Positions 31,902 to 44,098 of a stretch of 64,000 nt of DNA are shown here, one piece after another (positions within the stretch are counted from its first letter, which is position 1; the number at the start of each line of letters is the position of its first letter). The notes under the pieces are model-generated. The model ran no database searches, was not told the DNA's origin, and worked only from the letters and a program-made list of their open reading frames with translations. Source of the DNA: Amorphophallus konjac (Eukaryota > Streptophyta > Magnoliopsida > Alismatales > Araceae); the NCBI GenBank assembly GCA_022559845.1, contig CM040118.1, positions 237,073,224 through 237,137,223 on the forward strand, given 5' to 3'. The position numbers and the translations under genes are program-made.

Positions 31902-33311
31902 GTGCCGGCATAGTCTTCCTGACTCCTCAGGGCGGAGTTCTGTACTACTCATGTGCCCTCATGAAATCCCCGACCAACAATGAAACCGAGTATGAAGCTC
32001 TACTCATTGGGCTCTAGATGGCTCTCCGTATGGGCATTAAATGTCTCAAAGTCTACGGGGACTCCCAGCTGATTGTCCGGAAGGTCCTCAAAATTTACGA
32101 TGTGCGGAAGCCAGAGTTGGTTCCATACCATACCATCGTCACCAGATTGACCCGGAAGTTCTATTTCTTTGAAATAGATCACATTCCTAGGAGCAGCAAC
32201 GCTCAGGCGGATGCCTTAGCAAAATTGGCTGCGGCCATCAAGCTCCCGCCCGAGGGTGAGCTCGATATCGTCATCAATCATAGAAGGCTGATGCCGAGCT
32301 CACTTGAAGGTAATGCCGGTCTCACCATCTACGAGGTCCACGACCTTGACCAGAGCACACCTCTAGAAGAAGAGGATGATTGGCGTGTGACCATCATCAA
32401 ATTCAAGAAACGGTGGCTTCCCCCTGACCGAGCTCAAAGGGTCCAGCTACTCCGCCGAGCCACCTCCCACGAGTTGATCGGCGACTCTCTGTACCAGCTC
32501 GTCCACGAGAAGGACAAGTCAATCCTCCTGAGATGTGTATCCCTGGCGGAGGCTCGAGCCATCATGTAGGAGGTCCACTCCGGATTGTGCGGCGCACACC
32601 AGGCCGGAGACCGAATGAAGCACAATATCAAGCTCAAAGGCTTCTACTGGCCAACCATGTACGCGGACTGCATCTCGTATGCCCGTACATGCCATCAATG
32701 CCAAGCCTTTGGCCCAGTACCCAGAAGACCTCCTAACCCACTACGTCCCACAGCCCCCACCTGGCCATTCGCTGAGTGGGGCATGGACATTGCGGGGCCT
32801 TTCCCGCCATCCTCCAAGGGCCATAAATACATCTTGGCCGCCACTGACTATTTCTCTCGCTGGGCGGAGGCTCTACCTTTGCAAGAGGTGACCGGTGAAA
32901 TCGTTGCTAGATTCGTACGGCACAACATTATATACCGATTCGGTACTCCCAGTCGCATAGTGTTCGACAACGGGACACCTTTCAAGAATAAGGTCGTATA
33001 ACAGTTAGCGGCAAAATCCCACATCGACTGGAGAACCTCTTCGGTCTACAACTCTCAGGCTAACTATTTGGTGGAAGCCTTCAACAAAACCCTTTGTAAG
33101 CTCTTGGCTAAGATGGTTAGCCACCGAAAATGCAATTGGGGTAAAAAGGTCTTCGAAGTATTATGAGCCTATCGGACGGTCTACAAAACCCCCACGGGAT
33201 GCTCGCCGTTCTCCCTCACTTACGGGACAGAAGCGGTTATCCCTATCGAAGTCCAGTTAGCCTCTTATCGTGTGGCAATCCACACCGGCCTTGCCGGCCT
33301 TGATGAGAGTG
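31902..33311 (+). pseudogene. pol: Second RNase H (rest) and integrase of element D
   Basis: One frame with only point stops: TAG 32015, TAG 32567, TAA 32999 and TGA 33164. The archaeal-type RNase H continues with NNETEYEALLIGL, VYGDSQLIV and the RSSNAQADALAKLA end (about 32190-32230). Integrase follows: an HHCC zinc region (CGAHQAGDRM, FYWPTM, CHQCQAFG), then the core with WGMDIAGPFPP (first Asp, about 32783), IVFDNGTPF (second Asp, about 32960) and the VEAFNKTL region (Glu, about 33075). Then comes AYRTVYKTPTGCSPFSLTYG. Element E interrupts it at 33311, and the frame resumes at 44099. Confidence 0.85.
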
Positions 33312-33422
33312 TGTAGCAACCCTGACAAATGAATATTTGAAATGAATTAAAACATATATATTACAGAAGTAATACAGATAATAAGAATAGGGTTAATTAG
33401 ATGAAATAAAACATATTACAAA

Positions 33423-33660
33423 TAACGCCTCTTAGTAAGGCGTTAATTTAAAAAGAAACGCCTCAATATACGGCGTGACTAAAGAAAGGACGCCCTCACC
33501 TGACGGCGTCAAATTCCAACGCCAAAGACGGTAAGCCAATAAACGCCCCAATCTTGGGTGTGTTTTAGAAACATGAAACGCCCTTCCTCAAGGCGCTTCT
33601 TAAGACACGACCTGCACAAGGTCGTCAATTAAAGAATCGACGACCTGACCAAAGGCGTTA
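33423..33660. repeat. Palindrome array 1 in E 5' LTR (upstream of TATA)
   Basis: Seven or eight short inverted repeats with arms like AACGCC/GGCGTT, GACGCC/GGCGTC or ACGACC/GGTCGT and loops of about 5-8 bases, at about 33423, 33456, 33488, 33541, 33577, 33608 and 33639. The same array is in the 3' LTR at about 41119-41356. Confidence 0.88.
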
Positions 33661-33800
33661 ATTCCATTCGGGAACCGTTCGACCCAGAGCTTATCCAGGG
33701 AAAGATTAACCTAATCTAGTAAGTGTCTATTAGAGTAAGGACTCTATTAGGGATATGTTACCCTCAATCAAACACTACTTTTGTTAGGACTCCAAAATCC

Positions 33801-33808
33801 TATAAATA
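33801..33808 (+). promoter_or_regulatory. TATA box of E 5' LTR
   Basis: TATAAATA in the context AATCCTATAAATAGTC. The copy in the 3' LTR is at 41497. Confidence 0.65.
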
Positions 33809-34310
33809 GTCTTGATCGAACAAACCCTAAACCTATTTGACCAGTCGCCTGCTACGGTAAGTTGAAGAACAGTGAGTTTTTCTGATAGTTCTCTTCCACG
33901 ATGCATGAAGAATATTGATTATTCTTCTCCTCCTATTAACAGGTTAAGAGGCTCTACGTTTTGAGGAACAAGAGTTCTTCATCCGTGTGTAAGTACCCCT
34001 TCCTCTACCTACAGTCCAGGGATTTCAAGAAAACTAATATCTTCAACCTATCCTCTGTAGGGTTCATCCACCTTGCTGCTGTTACGATTATTTAGTTTGA
34101 AGTTGAGGCTTCGGAGGCTAGGCTTCTCAAGTTCTTCACGTTCCATCTTGTTCTTCTCATCAAAGCCCTTCACCGGTCATATCCAAATCAACCATTAAAG
34201 GTAGGTTTTCTCAAGTTATTGTAGCCCAAATGAAAATAACGCAAGATATATGTATAAGCATGGCATGCATACAGTTTTATTTTCGTTTCTGGAATATTAT
34301 TGAAAGAAAC

Positions 34311-34939
34311 GCCCCTGTCAAGGGCGCTAATTTACAAGAAACGACCCTGTCCAGGTCGTCAATTTCATATTTGACGCCCTGCACGCAGGCGTTACTTTCA
34401 TGAAAATCGCATGTAATTAATAATTGATCCTGTTTAAAAATTCATTAAATATGAGATATCGATTCTAATATCTTGCATGACTCTACCTATGAAATTCTGC
34501 TAATTTTCCTGTCATGACCATGTATCATGTCTCTTGAAATTTTATTCCTGAATTCCTTGAATTCACGACCTAGACTAGGTCGTTTGCCATATGTTAACGC
34601 CCCCGATCAGGGCGTGAATCTGAAAGGTAACGCCCCTTCCTAGGGCGTTTATCAGTTAAAATCCTGAAATTTATCTATTCTGAAAAATAGAATTAAATAG
34701 TAACGCCCCTGCCCAGGGCGCGTTTTTGATAATTCCTGAAATTTATTTTATCCTGTCCAAAATTATAAATAGTAAGACGCCTTCTGGTATAGTCGTCAAA
34801 TCATGAAGAAACGCCCCTTCCCAGGGCGCTTTTTAGATAAATTACTGAATTATTGAAAATTCTGCAAAATGGAAACATATGTAAACGCCCTTCTGTTAGG
34901 CGTTATTTACTTGAGAAACGACTTGGCATAAGTCGTTAT
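34311..34939. repeat. Palindrome array 2 in E 5' LTR (downstream of TATA)
   Basis: About eleven short inverted repeats at roughly 34311, 34338, 34371, 34564, 34596, 34628, 34702, 34774, 34809, 34882 and 34916. Arm pairs differ but stay complementary: ACGCCCC/GGGGCGT-like, ACGACC/GGTCGT and ACGACTT/AAGTCGT. They lie in the transcribed leader (R/U5). The copy in the 3' LTR is at about 42007-42635. Confidence 0.88.
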
Positions 34940-36049
34940 TTTACTGTAAAAATGATTTTTATCCTGATTCTGTTAACCGATGGTTTCATATTATATAATA
35001 TATATATCGGCACTATTCTCCACTCCGTGAGTATAGTCCCACTTTTCACGTTGTTTCATCGATCACACTCAACTCTCATTGACATACAAGCTCTCCATTG
35101 GACATTCCGTTCCTTTGGACTAGCGAGTTAGTCATAGAGACCTCCGTAAGACTCCTCGTAGCCTTGGATTCCCTCAAGGCCGACTGAGCTGGTTGTACCC
35201 TAAAAACCTATTACACAATTAATGCCATGTCAATCTAAAGAAACATGGTATACCAGCCCTTATGATTATACAAAGAGTATATCATAAGAAATTCCTTAAT
35301 GGGATGATGATATCATGCCATATCATGCCATTCTTGTGAACCTCAATTCTATGATAAGAAAGAGGGTATCTTACCTTTGATATACTGTTCTTGTGGACCT
35401 CAATTCTATATAAAGAATGTCCATATTGATTTGTCATGGTACCCAAGTTAAAGGAACCATATTCTACCTAGTTTTATCGATATCGTGATTATACCGTTAT
35501 TATCGCCATTCTATGTCCTTTGTCATATTTTGGACTCTATTCTATCAAAGTTGTCATACGTGTCTACCAGCTTGACTATTGAAATTCTATGTTGGCTATA
35601 AACAAGAGTGGATGTCAAAACACATGATAAATGCCTGCGCATATAGGGCCCGATCTGGTCCTGGGAGGAGCACCCGAAAGTACTTGTGCCCATGGGAGTT
35701 AAAATGATAAGGTATCTGGCATTATACCGAGTACTTGACTTGCTTGATTGGACATTCCACACACATCTTGTACTTGAATCGTACTTGGCTTGACATGAAA
35801 TGCGTGGCCCGAAAAAGGGTAACTTACTTGCTTGATACATGATAGCCAAAGTTCTTGACATGGCTTGTTAAACGTACTTGCTTGAATATCTTGAATAACT
35901 TGTTATCTTGTTGAAAGTTCATGATTAAGTTCATCTTATTTCTTTGATATTACATTCTCTCTATCTTGTCGTTTTATGCGAGCATGCATAGCTTTATTGC
36001 AATCATGAAAGATGTAATTACTTAAACCCCTTGCTAATGCTTGAGATAT

Positions 36050-36076
36050 AATTTCCTACTGAGCGTTAGCTCATTC
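36050..36076 (+). promoter_or_regulatory. Conserved TGAGCGTTAGCTCA motif in E LTR
   Basis: The inverted repeat TGAGC-GTTA-GCTCA follows TTTCCTAC. Solo LTR F carries the same motif with loop GTCA (23372-23394, minus). Function unknown. Confidence 0.6.
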
Positions 36077-36404
36077 CGTTTGTCCCTTTGTACTTTTCAG
36101 GTAAATCCGACGACGACGGAAGTCAATCGGATGGGAATATTCAAGAGTGAAAGTGATAGAGCTGCTCAAGTGTCGTCTAGTTGTTTCTATAGTTTTCTTG
36201 AGTCAACTATGTACTTTTCTTTTTATTAAACAGAGTATTGGATTTGTAATAGTCTATTATAAAGGAATAAAGGATTGGGTTATCTTGCTATTTTGCGCAT
36301 CTCTGTCTTTGTGTCGAATACACGACCACTCTGATTGACATGATTGATATAGACACGTCGCGCACCTCCGGGTATCTTCCGCGCTCGGGGCGTGACAGTC
36401 TTTG

Positions 36405-36417
36405 TGGTATCAGAGCC
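36405..36417 (+). promoter_or_regulatory. Primer-binding site, initiator tRNA-Met (element E)
   Basis: TGGTATCAGAGCC lies seven bases after the LTR end. Confidence 0.92.
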
Positions 36418-36572
36418 TAAGGTATTCAATTCCTAGGAAAAACCCAAGTCCAAGGATAAGTTTGAACCTTTCAACCAGTGAGATTGGGTAGAACCAAGGG
36501 TTGAGAGTCAATAAGTCTTTTAATAAGATCACAGTGATATAATACTAACGTAGCTATTGTAATTGTAGGATA

Positions 36573-38438
36573 ATGGCTGCCGAACGTGCTCAATGGCGCA
36601 ACATGCAGCGTACCCTCCAAGGGATGACTCAAGTGCTACAACAGGTAGCACAAGGTGGTGCTCCACGAGCTGGAAGCTTACACCAAGCATTTAAGAACAT
36701 GAATCCCCCGAAGTTCATGGGATCGACCGATCCGGACGATGCCGAGCATTGGGTTCGGGAAACCGAACGCATATTCCGTGTCATGCAATGCACGGATCAG
36801 GACAAAGTTCTATTAGCTACATTCCAGTTAGAGAAAGATGCTAGATGCTGGTGGGAGTCTATTGAAGCAACCATCGATCCTACTCAAGTAACATGGGAAG
36901 AATTTGTGGAATACTTCAATGCTAAATATTTCTCGGACCGAGTCCAAGAAAAGAAGGCTGCAGAATTCGCTGCATTGAAGCAACGATCTTTATCATTAGC
37001 AGATTATGAAGCTCAGTTCTCCAGGTTGTCTAGATATGCTAAGCATCTTATTAGCACGGAGAAGATGAAAGCCCGTAGATTTCTTAATGGGCTTAGGCCC
37101 CACTACATTACTCAACTGGCGCCTATGGACATCCAAGTTTATTCCGAAATAGTGCGCCGAGCTCAATTACTTGAAGATGCCACGGAACTATCTGATAGGA
37201 TCCGTGGGAAAGATAAGAAGGAGCAAGTCACAAGTTCGGGTTCTTTCAAACCCAACTTTAAGAAGAGGCCCAATAATGGAGGTTCATCCTCTCAAGATTT
37301 CAAGTTCAAAAAGACCAAGCCTTTATCTATCACAACTACCCCTTCTAATACAATATGCAAGCATTGTGACAAGGCTGGTCACAAGACCGAAGAATGCTGG
37401 AGGAAATTAGGAGCTTGTCTCCGTTGTGGGAGTCGCGAACATCGGATTCCCGATTGTCCATTAATGAATGACCAAGCCGGTGACGGTAAACGCCCGGTGA
37501 CGAAGAATGCTCGTCTTCATGCAATCCAGGAGACCGAACCTGAAGAAGAAGGCGGATTAGTGGAAGGTACATTGAAAATTTGTTCCAAAAGTGCTTATGT
37601 CTTATTTGATACGGGTGCATCGCATTCCTTTATTTCTAAGAAGTTTGCCGACCCGTTACCGTTAGAACCAGAATGGATAAAAATAGTTCTAACTACTCCT
37701 CTGGGAAGTGAAAATGATATTACTCATCACTATCAAAACTGTGAGGTAATGGTTCAAGGTAGGAATTTACCTATAGATCTCATATGCCTCGATCTAAAGG
37801 AGTATGATGTTATACTGGGAGCGGACTGGTTATCCAAATACCATGCAACGGTTGATTGCCGCAATAGCCAAATTGCTTTCAAAGATTTTCCAGAATTAGT
37901 CTTTACTCGCCCCAAGAGTCGGAGCAAATCCCCTCTTATTTCGGCTCTTCGAGCAAGCAAGCTCGTCAGGAAAGGATGTGTATCCTTCCTTGCATTTGTC
38001 ACAGTTAAGGAAACAAAGGACACTAAGATAGAAGACATTCAGGTAGTGCAAGAATTTCCAGACGTATTTCCGGAAGATTTGCCGGGATTACCCCCTCAAA
38101 GAGAAGTGGCCTTCACCATTGACTTAGTCCCTGGTGCTGGTCCAGTTTCAAAGGCACCCTATAGAATGTCCCCTGCGGAACTCAAAGAATTGAAGGAGCA
38201 GTTGATGGAACTGATTCGAAAAGGGTTTATTAGACCAAGTACTTCCCCGTGGGGAGCACCAGTCTTATTTGTAAAGAAGAAGGATGGATCCATGAGATTG
38301 TGCATCGACTATCGACAGTTGAATCATCTTACTATCAAAAACAAGTATCCACTGCCGAGAATCGATGAGTTATTTGATCAAATTTCGGATCCAAATATTT
38401 TTCCAAGATTGATCTCAGGTCGGGATATCATCAGTTAA
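36573..38438 (+). CDS. gag-pol: Gag, protease and first part of RT (element E)
   Basis: A 621-codon frame starts at the ATG at 36573, where [12 protein letters not shown] follows a leader of about 175 bp after the LTR. The capsid is at about residues 35-220 ([27 protein letters not shown], then [17 protein letters not shown]). Two zinc knuckles, [14 protein letters not shown] (262-275) and [14 protein letters not shown] (282-295), follow. The protease active site, [12 protein letters not shown], is at about residues 344-355. RT begins near residue 510 ([20 protein letters not shown], then [10 protein letters not shown]). A run of five T at 38398-38402 appears to hold one extra base: the conserved RT text continues in another reading frame from that point, and this frame stops at 38436-38438. 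Otherwise it is intact. Confidence 0.92.
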   Translation: MAAERAQWRNMQRTLQGMTQVLQQVAQGGAPRAGSLHQAFKNMNPPKFMGSTDPDDAEHWVRETERIFRVMQCTDQDKVLLATFQLEKDARCWWESIEATIDPTQVTWEEFVEYFNAKYFSDRVQEKKAAEFAALKQRSLSLADYEAQFSRLSRYAKHLISTEKMKARRFLNGLRPHYITQLAPMDIQVYSEIVRRAQLLEDATELSDRIRGKDKKEQVTSSGSFKPNFKKRPNNGGSSSQDFKFKKTKPLSITTTPSNTICKHCDKAGHKTEECWRKLGACLRCGSREHRIPDCPLMNDQAGDGKRPVTKNARLHAIQETEPEEEGGLVEGTLKICSKSAYVLFDTGASHSFISKKFADPLPLEPEWIKIVLTTPLGSENDITHHYQNCEVMVQGRNLPIDLICLDLKEYDVILGADWLSKYHATVDCRNSQIAFKDFPELVFTRPKSRSKSPLISALRASKLVRKGCVSFLAFVTVKETKDTKIEDIQVVQEFPDVFPEDLPGLPPQREVAFTIDLVPGAGPVSKAPYRMSPAELKELKEQLMELIRKGFIRPSTSPWGAPVLFVKKKDGSMRLCIDYRQLNHLTIKNKYPLPRIDELFDQISDPNIFPRLISGRDIIS

Positions 38439-40924
38439 GAATCAAGGATGATGACATTCATAAGACTGCGTTCAGAAGCAGGTATGGCCACTATGAATTT
38501 GTTGTTATGCCTTTTGGACTAACCAATGCCCCTGCTGCCTTCATGCAGTTAATGAATAGCATATTCAGGCCTTACTTGGATCAATTCATAGTAGTCTTCA
38601 TTGATGATATATTGATATATTCCAAGACTAAGGAAGAACATGAAGAGCATTTAAGGATCGCATTGCAAGTATTGAGGGAAAATCAATTATATGCAAAGCT
38701 CAGCAAATGTGAATTCTGGCTTGAAGAAGTGACTTTCCTCGGACATGTGATATCCAAGGATGGTCTATCTGTTGATCCATCAAAGGTAGAAGCTGTAAGA
38801 AACTGGGAAAAACCAACTAATGCAAGTGAGATCAGAAGTTTCTTAGGTCTTGCAGGCTATTATCGGCGATTCATCAAAGATTTCTCTAAGATCGCCGTAC
38901 CACTTACAAGATTAACTCGCAAGGAGATCCGATATGAATGGAGTGAGGAATGTGAAAGAAGTTTCCAAACTCTCAAGGATCATCTCACTACAGCTCCGGT
39001 GTTAGCTCTACCAATAGAAGGAGAGAAATTCGAGGTTTACACAGATGCTTCTGGCATTGGCCTCGGATGTGTCCTAATGCAACAAGGAAAGGTCATAGCA
39101 TACTCTTCACGTCAACTGAAGAAGCATGAGGAGAATTACCCCGTCCATGACTTAGAACTGGCCGCGGTGGTATTTGCCCTAAAGATATGGAGACACTACT
39201 TATATGGAGTGCAGTTTACTGTATACTCCGATCACAAGAGTCTCAAATATCTATTCTCACAAAAGGAGCTAAACATGAGACAAAGACGCTGGCTAGAATA
39301 TCTCAAGGACTTCGACTTCAATATACAATACCATCCCGGAAAGGGTAATTATGTTGCTGATGCCCTTAGTCGAAAGCCGAGAGCAATGATAGCCAATTAT
39401 ATGATACAAGAATGGAGGTTGCTAGAACAATTCTCCGAGCTCAATATAAGCTTGGACAAGGAAGCCAAATTTATCACATTATCTCATGTAAGCATACAGT
39501 CGGATTTATTATCTGAGATACAAGCACTTCAGGATGATGATCCTATATTAGTGGAAATCAAAGGCAGATTAGAAGGACAATCTGATTTTCAACTAACTTC
39601 TGATGGAAGATTACTATTCAAAGGTAGAACTTGTATACCCGACTGTCCAGAATTAAAGAAGAAGATCTTAGATGAAGCTCACCGATCAAAGTACACTATT
39701 CATCCAGGATCAACCAAAATGTATCAAGATGTAAAGAGGATCTTTTGGTGGCCCAACATGAAAAGAGAAATAGCGGACTATGTATCACGCTGTCTCACAT
39801 GCCAACAGGTCAAGGCGGAACACCAAAAGCCTGCTGGAAAACTACATCCTCTAGATATTCCTAAATGGAAGTGGGAGGATATTGGTATGGATTTCATCAT
39901 GGGTCTATCTAAATCCAAAGGAGGACATGATGGAATATGGGTTATCATTGACCGTTTAACTAAATCGGCGCATTTCTTGCCAATAAAGAGTCGATGGTCA
40001 ATTGATGTCTTAGCTGCATTATATATCAAGGAAATAGTCAGGTTACATGGAATTCCTGTCTCAATCGTGTCTGATAGAGATCCCCGTTTCACTTCTCATT
40101 TTTGGAAGGGATTACAACATTCGTTGGGGACAAGACTAAATTTTAGTACAGCTTTTCATCCTCAAACGGATGGTCAGACCGAGAGAACTAACCAAGTTGT
40201 TGAGGATATGCTAAGAGCTTGCATCATTGACTTTGGTGGAAGCTGGCATGAACATTTGCCACTAGTGGAATTTGCATATAATAATAGCTACCAAGCTAGT
40301 ATCCAAATGGCACCTTTCGAAGCTTTATATGGAAGGAGTTGCCGATCACCCTTATGCTGGAACGAAGTTGGAGAGAAACAACTGTTAGGTCCAGACATGG
40401 TAAGGGATACAACTGAGAAGATACAAGTAATCAGAGAAAAATTGCAAGTTGCTCAGACCAGGCAAAAGGCTTATGCAGATACAAGAAGGAGAGATCTTGA
40501 ATTCCAAATCGGAGATCATGTATTTCTTAAAATATCGCCTGGACGTGGCATACGAAGATTTGGTGTTAAGGGCAAGCTTACGCCAAGATTCATCGGACCA
40601 TTTGAGATACTCGAAAGAGTTGGCGAGGTTGCTTATCGCATCGCATTGCCTCCTCAATTGTCCGAAGTACACAATGTATTTCACATATCCATGTTGAAAA
40701 AGTATGTACACGACCCATCACACATTATTGAACATGGAGATCTGGTGATCAAGAAAGATCTCACATATGAACAGAAGCCTATGAAAATCTTAAATCGTGA
40801 AATACGAGCTCTAAGGAATAAGGTTATTCCCATGCTTAAGGTGCAATGGAATAAGAATTCTGAACACGAAGCGACATGGGAGACCGAGGAATCTATGAAG
40901 AAACGATTTCCCGACTTGTTCTAA
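38403..40924 (+). CDS. pol: RT (rest), RNase H, integrase and chromodomain (element E)
   Basis: Open frame after the RT frameshift; the first ATG inside it is at 38507, but homology extends back to about 38403. It shows [15 protein letters not shown] and the catalytic FIDDILIYS, and RNase [18 protein letters not shown] with [11 protein letters not shown]. The integrase zinc region has [15 protein letters not shown] and CLTCQQVK. The integrase core has [26 protein letters not shown] and [13 protein letters not shown] (D, D, E). The GPF-type C-terminal region is [16 protein letters not shown]. The C-terminus (about 40790-40921) is a chromodomain-like fold, [16 protein letters not shown] followed by EATWETEE, as in Tekay/Del chromoviruses. 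It ends with TAA at 40922. Confidence 0.92.
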
Positions 40925-40994
40925 GAGGTATATACTCTACACTCTCCGCGTGTATACAGAATATGCAATTGAATTTGGGGACCAAATTCTTTTT

Positions 40995-41007
40995 AAGTGG
41001 GGGAGGG
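40995..41007 (+). promoter_or_regulatory. Polypurine tract of element E
   Basis: AAGTGGGGGAGGG directly precedes the 3' LTR. Confidence 0.85.
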
Positions 41008-44000
41008 TGTAGCAACCCTGACAAATGAATATTTGAAATGAATTAAAACATATATATTACAGAAGTAATACAGATAATAAGAATAGGGTTAATTAGATGA
41101 AATAAAACATATTACAAATAACGCCTCTTAGTAAGGCGTTAATTTAAAAAGAAACGCCTCTATATACGGCGTGACTAAAGAAAGGACGCCCTCACCTGAC
41201 GGCGTCAAATTCCAACGCCAAAGACGGTAAGCCAATAAACGCCCCAATCTTGGGCGTGTTTTAGAAACATGAAACGCCCTTCCTCAAGGCGCTTCTTAAG
41301 ACACGACCTGCACAAGGTCGTCAATTAAAGAATCGACGACCTGACCAAAGGCGTTAATTCCATTCGGGAACCGTTCGACCCAGAGCTTATCCAGGGAAAG
41401 ATTAACCTAATCTAGTAAGTGTCTATTAGAGTAAGGACTCTATTAGGGATATGTTACCCTCAATCAAACACTACTTTTGTTAGGACTCCAAAATCCTATA
41501 AATAGTCTTGATCGAACAAACCCTAAACCTATTTGACCAGTCGCCTGCTACGGTAAGTTGAAGAACAGTGAGTTTTTCTGATAGTTCTCTTCCACGATGC
41601 ATGAAGAATATTGATTATTCTTCTCCTCCTATTAACAGGTTAAGAGGCTCTACGTTTTGAGGAACAAGAGTTCTTCATCCGTGTGTAAGTACCCCTTCCT
41701 CTACCTACAGTCCAGGGATTTCAAGAAAACTAATATCTTCAACCTATCCTCTGTAGGGTTCATCCACCTTGCTGCTGTTACGATTATTTAGTTTGAAGTT
41801 GAGGCTTCGGAGGCTAGGCTTCTCAAGTTCTTCACGTTCCATCTTGTTCTTCTCATCAAAGCCCTTCACCGGTCATATCCAAATCAACCATTAAAGGTAG
41901 GTTTTCTCAAGTTATTGTAGCCCAAATGAAAATAACGCAAGATATATGTATAAGCATGGCATGCATACAGTTTTATTTTCGTTTCTGGAATATTATTGAA
42001 AGAAACGCCCCTGTCAAGGGCGCTAATTTACAAGAAACGACCCTGTCCAGGTCGTCAATTTCATATTTGACGCCCTGCACGCAGGCGTTACTTTCATGAA
42101 AATCGCATGTAATTAATAATTGATCCTGTTTAAAAATTCATTAAATATGAGATATCGATTCTAATATCTTGCATGACTCTACCTATGAAATTCTGCTAAT
42201 TTTCCTGTCATGACCATGTATCATGTCTCTTGAAATTTTATTCCTGAATTCCTTGAATTCACGACCTAGACTAGGTCGTTTGCCATATGTTAACGCCCCC
42301 GATCAGGGCGTGAATCTGAAAGGTAACGCCCCTTCCTAGGGCGTTTATCAGTTAAAATCCTGAAATTTATCTATTCTGAAAAATAGAATTAAATAGTAAC
42401 GCCCCTGCCCAGGGCGCGTTTTTGATAATTCCTGAAATTTATTTTATCCTGTCCAAAATTATAAATAGTAAGACGCCTTCTGGTATAGTCGTCAAATCAT
42501 GAAGAAACGCCCCTTCCCAGGGCGCTTTTTAGATAAATTACTGAATTATTGAAAATTCTGCAAAATGGAAACATATGTAAACGCCCTTCTGTTAGGCGTT
42601 ATTTACTTGAGAAACGACTTGGCATAAGTCGTTATTTTACTGTAAAAATGATTTTTATCCTGATTCTGTTAACCGATGGTTTCATATTATATAATATATA
42701 TATCGGCACTATTCTCCACTCCGTGAGTATAGTCCCACTTTTCACGTTGTTTCATCGATCACACTCAACTCTCATTGACATACAAGCTCTCCATTGGACA
42801 TTCCGTTCCTTTGGACTAGCGAGTTAGTCATAGAGACCTCCGTAAGACTCCTCGTAGCCTTGGATTCCCTCAAGGCCGACTGAGCTGGTTGTACCCTAAA
42901 AACCTATTACACAATTAATGCCATGTCAATCTAAAGAAACATGGTATACCAGCCCTTATGATTATACAAAGAGTATATCATAAGAAATTCCTTAATGGGA
43001 TGATGATATCATGCCATATCATGCCATTCTTGTGAACCTCAATTCTATGATAAGAAAGAGGGTATCTTACCTTTGATATACTGTTCTTGTGGACCTCAAT
43101 TCTATATAAAGAATGTCCATATTGATTTGTCATGGTACCCAAGTTAAAGGAACCATATTCTACCTAGTTTTATCGATATCGTGATTATACCGTTATTATC
43201 GCCATTCTATGTCCTTTGTCATATTTTGGACTCTATTCTATCAAAGTTGTCATACGTGTCTACCAGCTTGACTATTGAAATTCTATGTTGGCTATAAACA
43301 AGAGTGGATGTCAAAACACATGATAAATGCCTGCGCATATAGGGCCCGATCTGGTCCTGGGAGGAGCACCCGAAAGTACTTGTGCCCATGGGAGTTAAAA
43401 TGATAAGGTATCTGGCATTATACCGAGTACTTGACTTGCTTGATTGGACATTCCACACACATCTTGTACTTGAATCGTACTTGGCTTGACATGAAATGCG
43501 TGGCCCGAAAAAGGGTAACTTACTTGCTTGATACATGATAGCCAAAGTTCTTGACATGGCTTGTTAAACGTACTTGCTTGAATATCTTGAATAACTTGTT
43601 ATCTTGTTGAAAGTTCATGATTAAGTTCATCTTATTTCTTTGATATTACATTCTCTCTATCTTGTCGTTTTATGCGAGCATGCATAGCTTTATTGCAATC
43701 ATGAAAGATGTAATTACTTAAACCCCTTGCTAATGCTTGAGATATAATTTCCTACTGAGCGTTAGCTCATTCCGTTTGTCCCTTTGTACTTTTCAGGTAA
43801 ATCCGACGACGACGGAAGTCAATCGGATGGGAATATTCAAGAGTGAAAGTGATAGAGCTGCTCAAGTGTCGTCTAGTTGTTTCTATAGTTTTCTTGAGTC
43901 AACTATGTACTTTTCTTTTTATTAAACAGAGTATTGGATTTGTAATAGTCTATTATAAAGGAATAAAGGATTGGGTTATCTTGCTATTTTGCGCATCTCT

Positions 44001-44093
44001 GTCTTTGTGTCGAATACACGACCACTCTGATTGACATGATTGATATAGGCACGTCGCGCACCTCCGGGTATCTTCCGCGCTCGGGGCGTGACA
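41008..44093 (+). repeat. 3' LTR of element E
   Basis: 3086 bp, the same length as the 5' LTR and almost identical. It is followed by the GAGTG duplication and the resumed D integrase. Confidence 0.95.
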
Positions 44094-44098
44094 GAGTG

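Larger units (their letters stand above)
33312..36397 (+). repeat. 5' LTR of element E
   Basis: It starts TGTAGCAACCCTG and ends GGGGCGTGACA. It contains a TATA box at 33801 and two blocks of short palindromes flanking it. The 3' part (35150-36397) is AT-rich with a conserved motif at 36050-36076 shared with LTR F. The small open frames in it are identical in both LTRs and show no protein similarity. Confidence 0.95.
33312..44093 (+). mobile_element. Element E: nearly intact Tekay-type chromovirus
   Basis: A 10782-bp element with two 3086-bp LTRs (33312-36397 and 41008-44093), a perfect TSD GAGTG (33307-33311 and 44094-44098), a tRNA-Met PBS, a PPT, and gag-pro-pol ending in a chromodomain. 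I see three differences between the LTRs (A/T at about 33476, T/C at about 33557, A/G at about 36349), about 0.1 %. At a commonly used grass rate of 1.3e-8 per site per year this is roughly forty thousand years; the true rate here is unknown. One frameshift in RT is the only obvious defect. It is inserted in the integrase of D. Confidence 0.95.

Noticed and set aside
34853..36338. Small frames of 60-112 residues in the E LTR
   Set aside because: They are duplicated exactly in the 3' LTR and have no similarity to known proteins; explained as LTR sequence.
36573..40924. Endogenous pararetrovirus
   Set aside because: No movement-protein or coat-specific region; paired LTRs, target duplication and integrase show an LTR retrotransposon.
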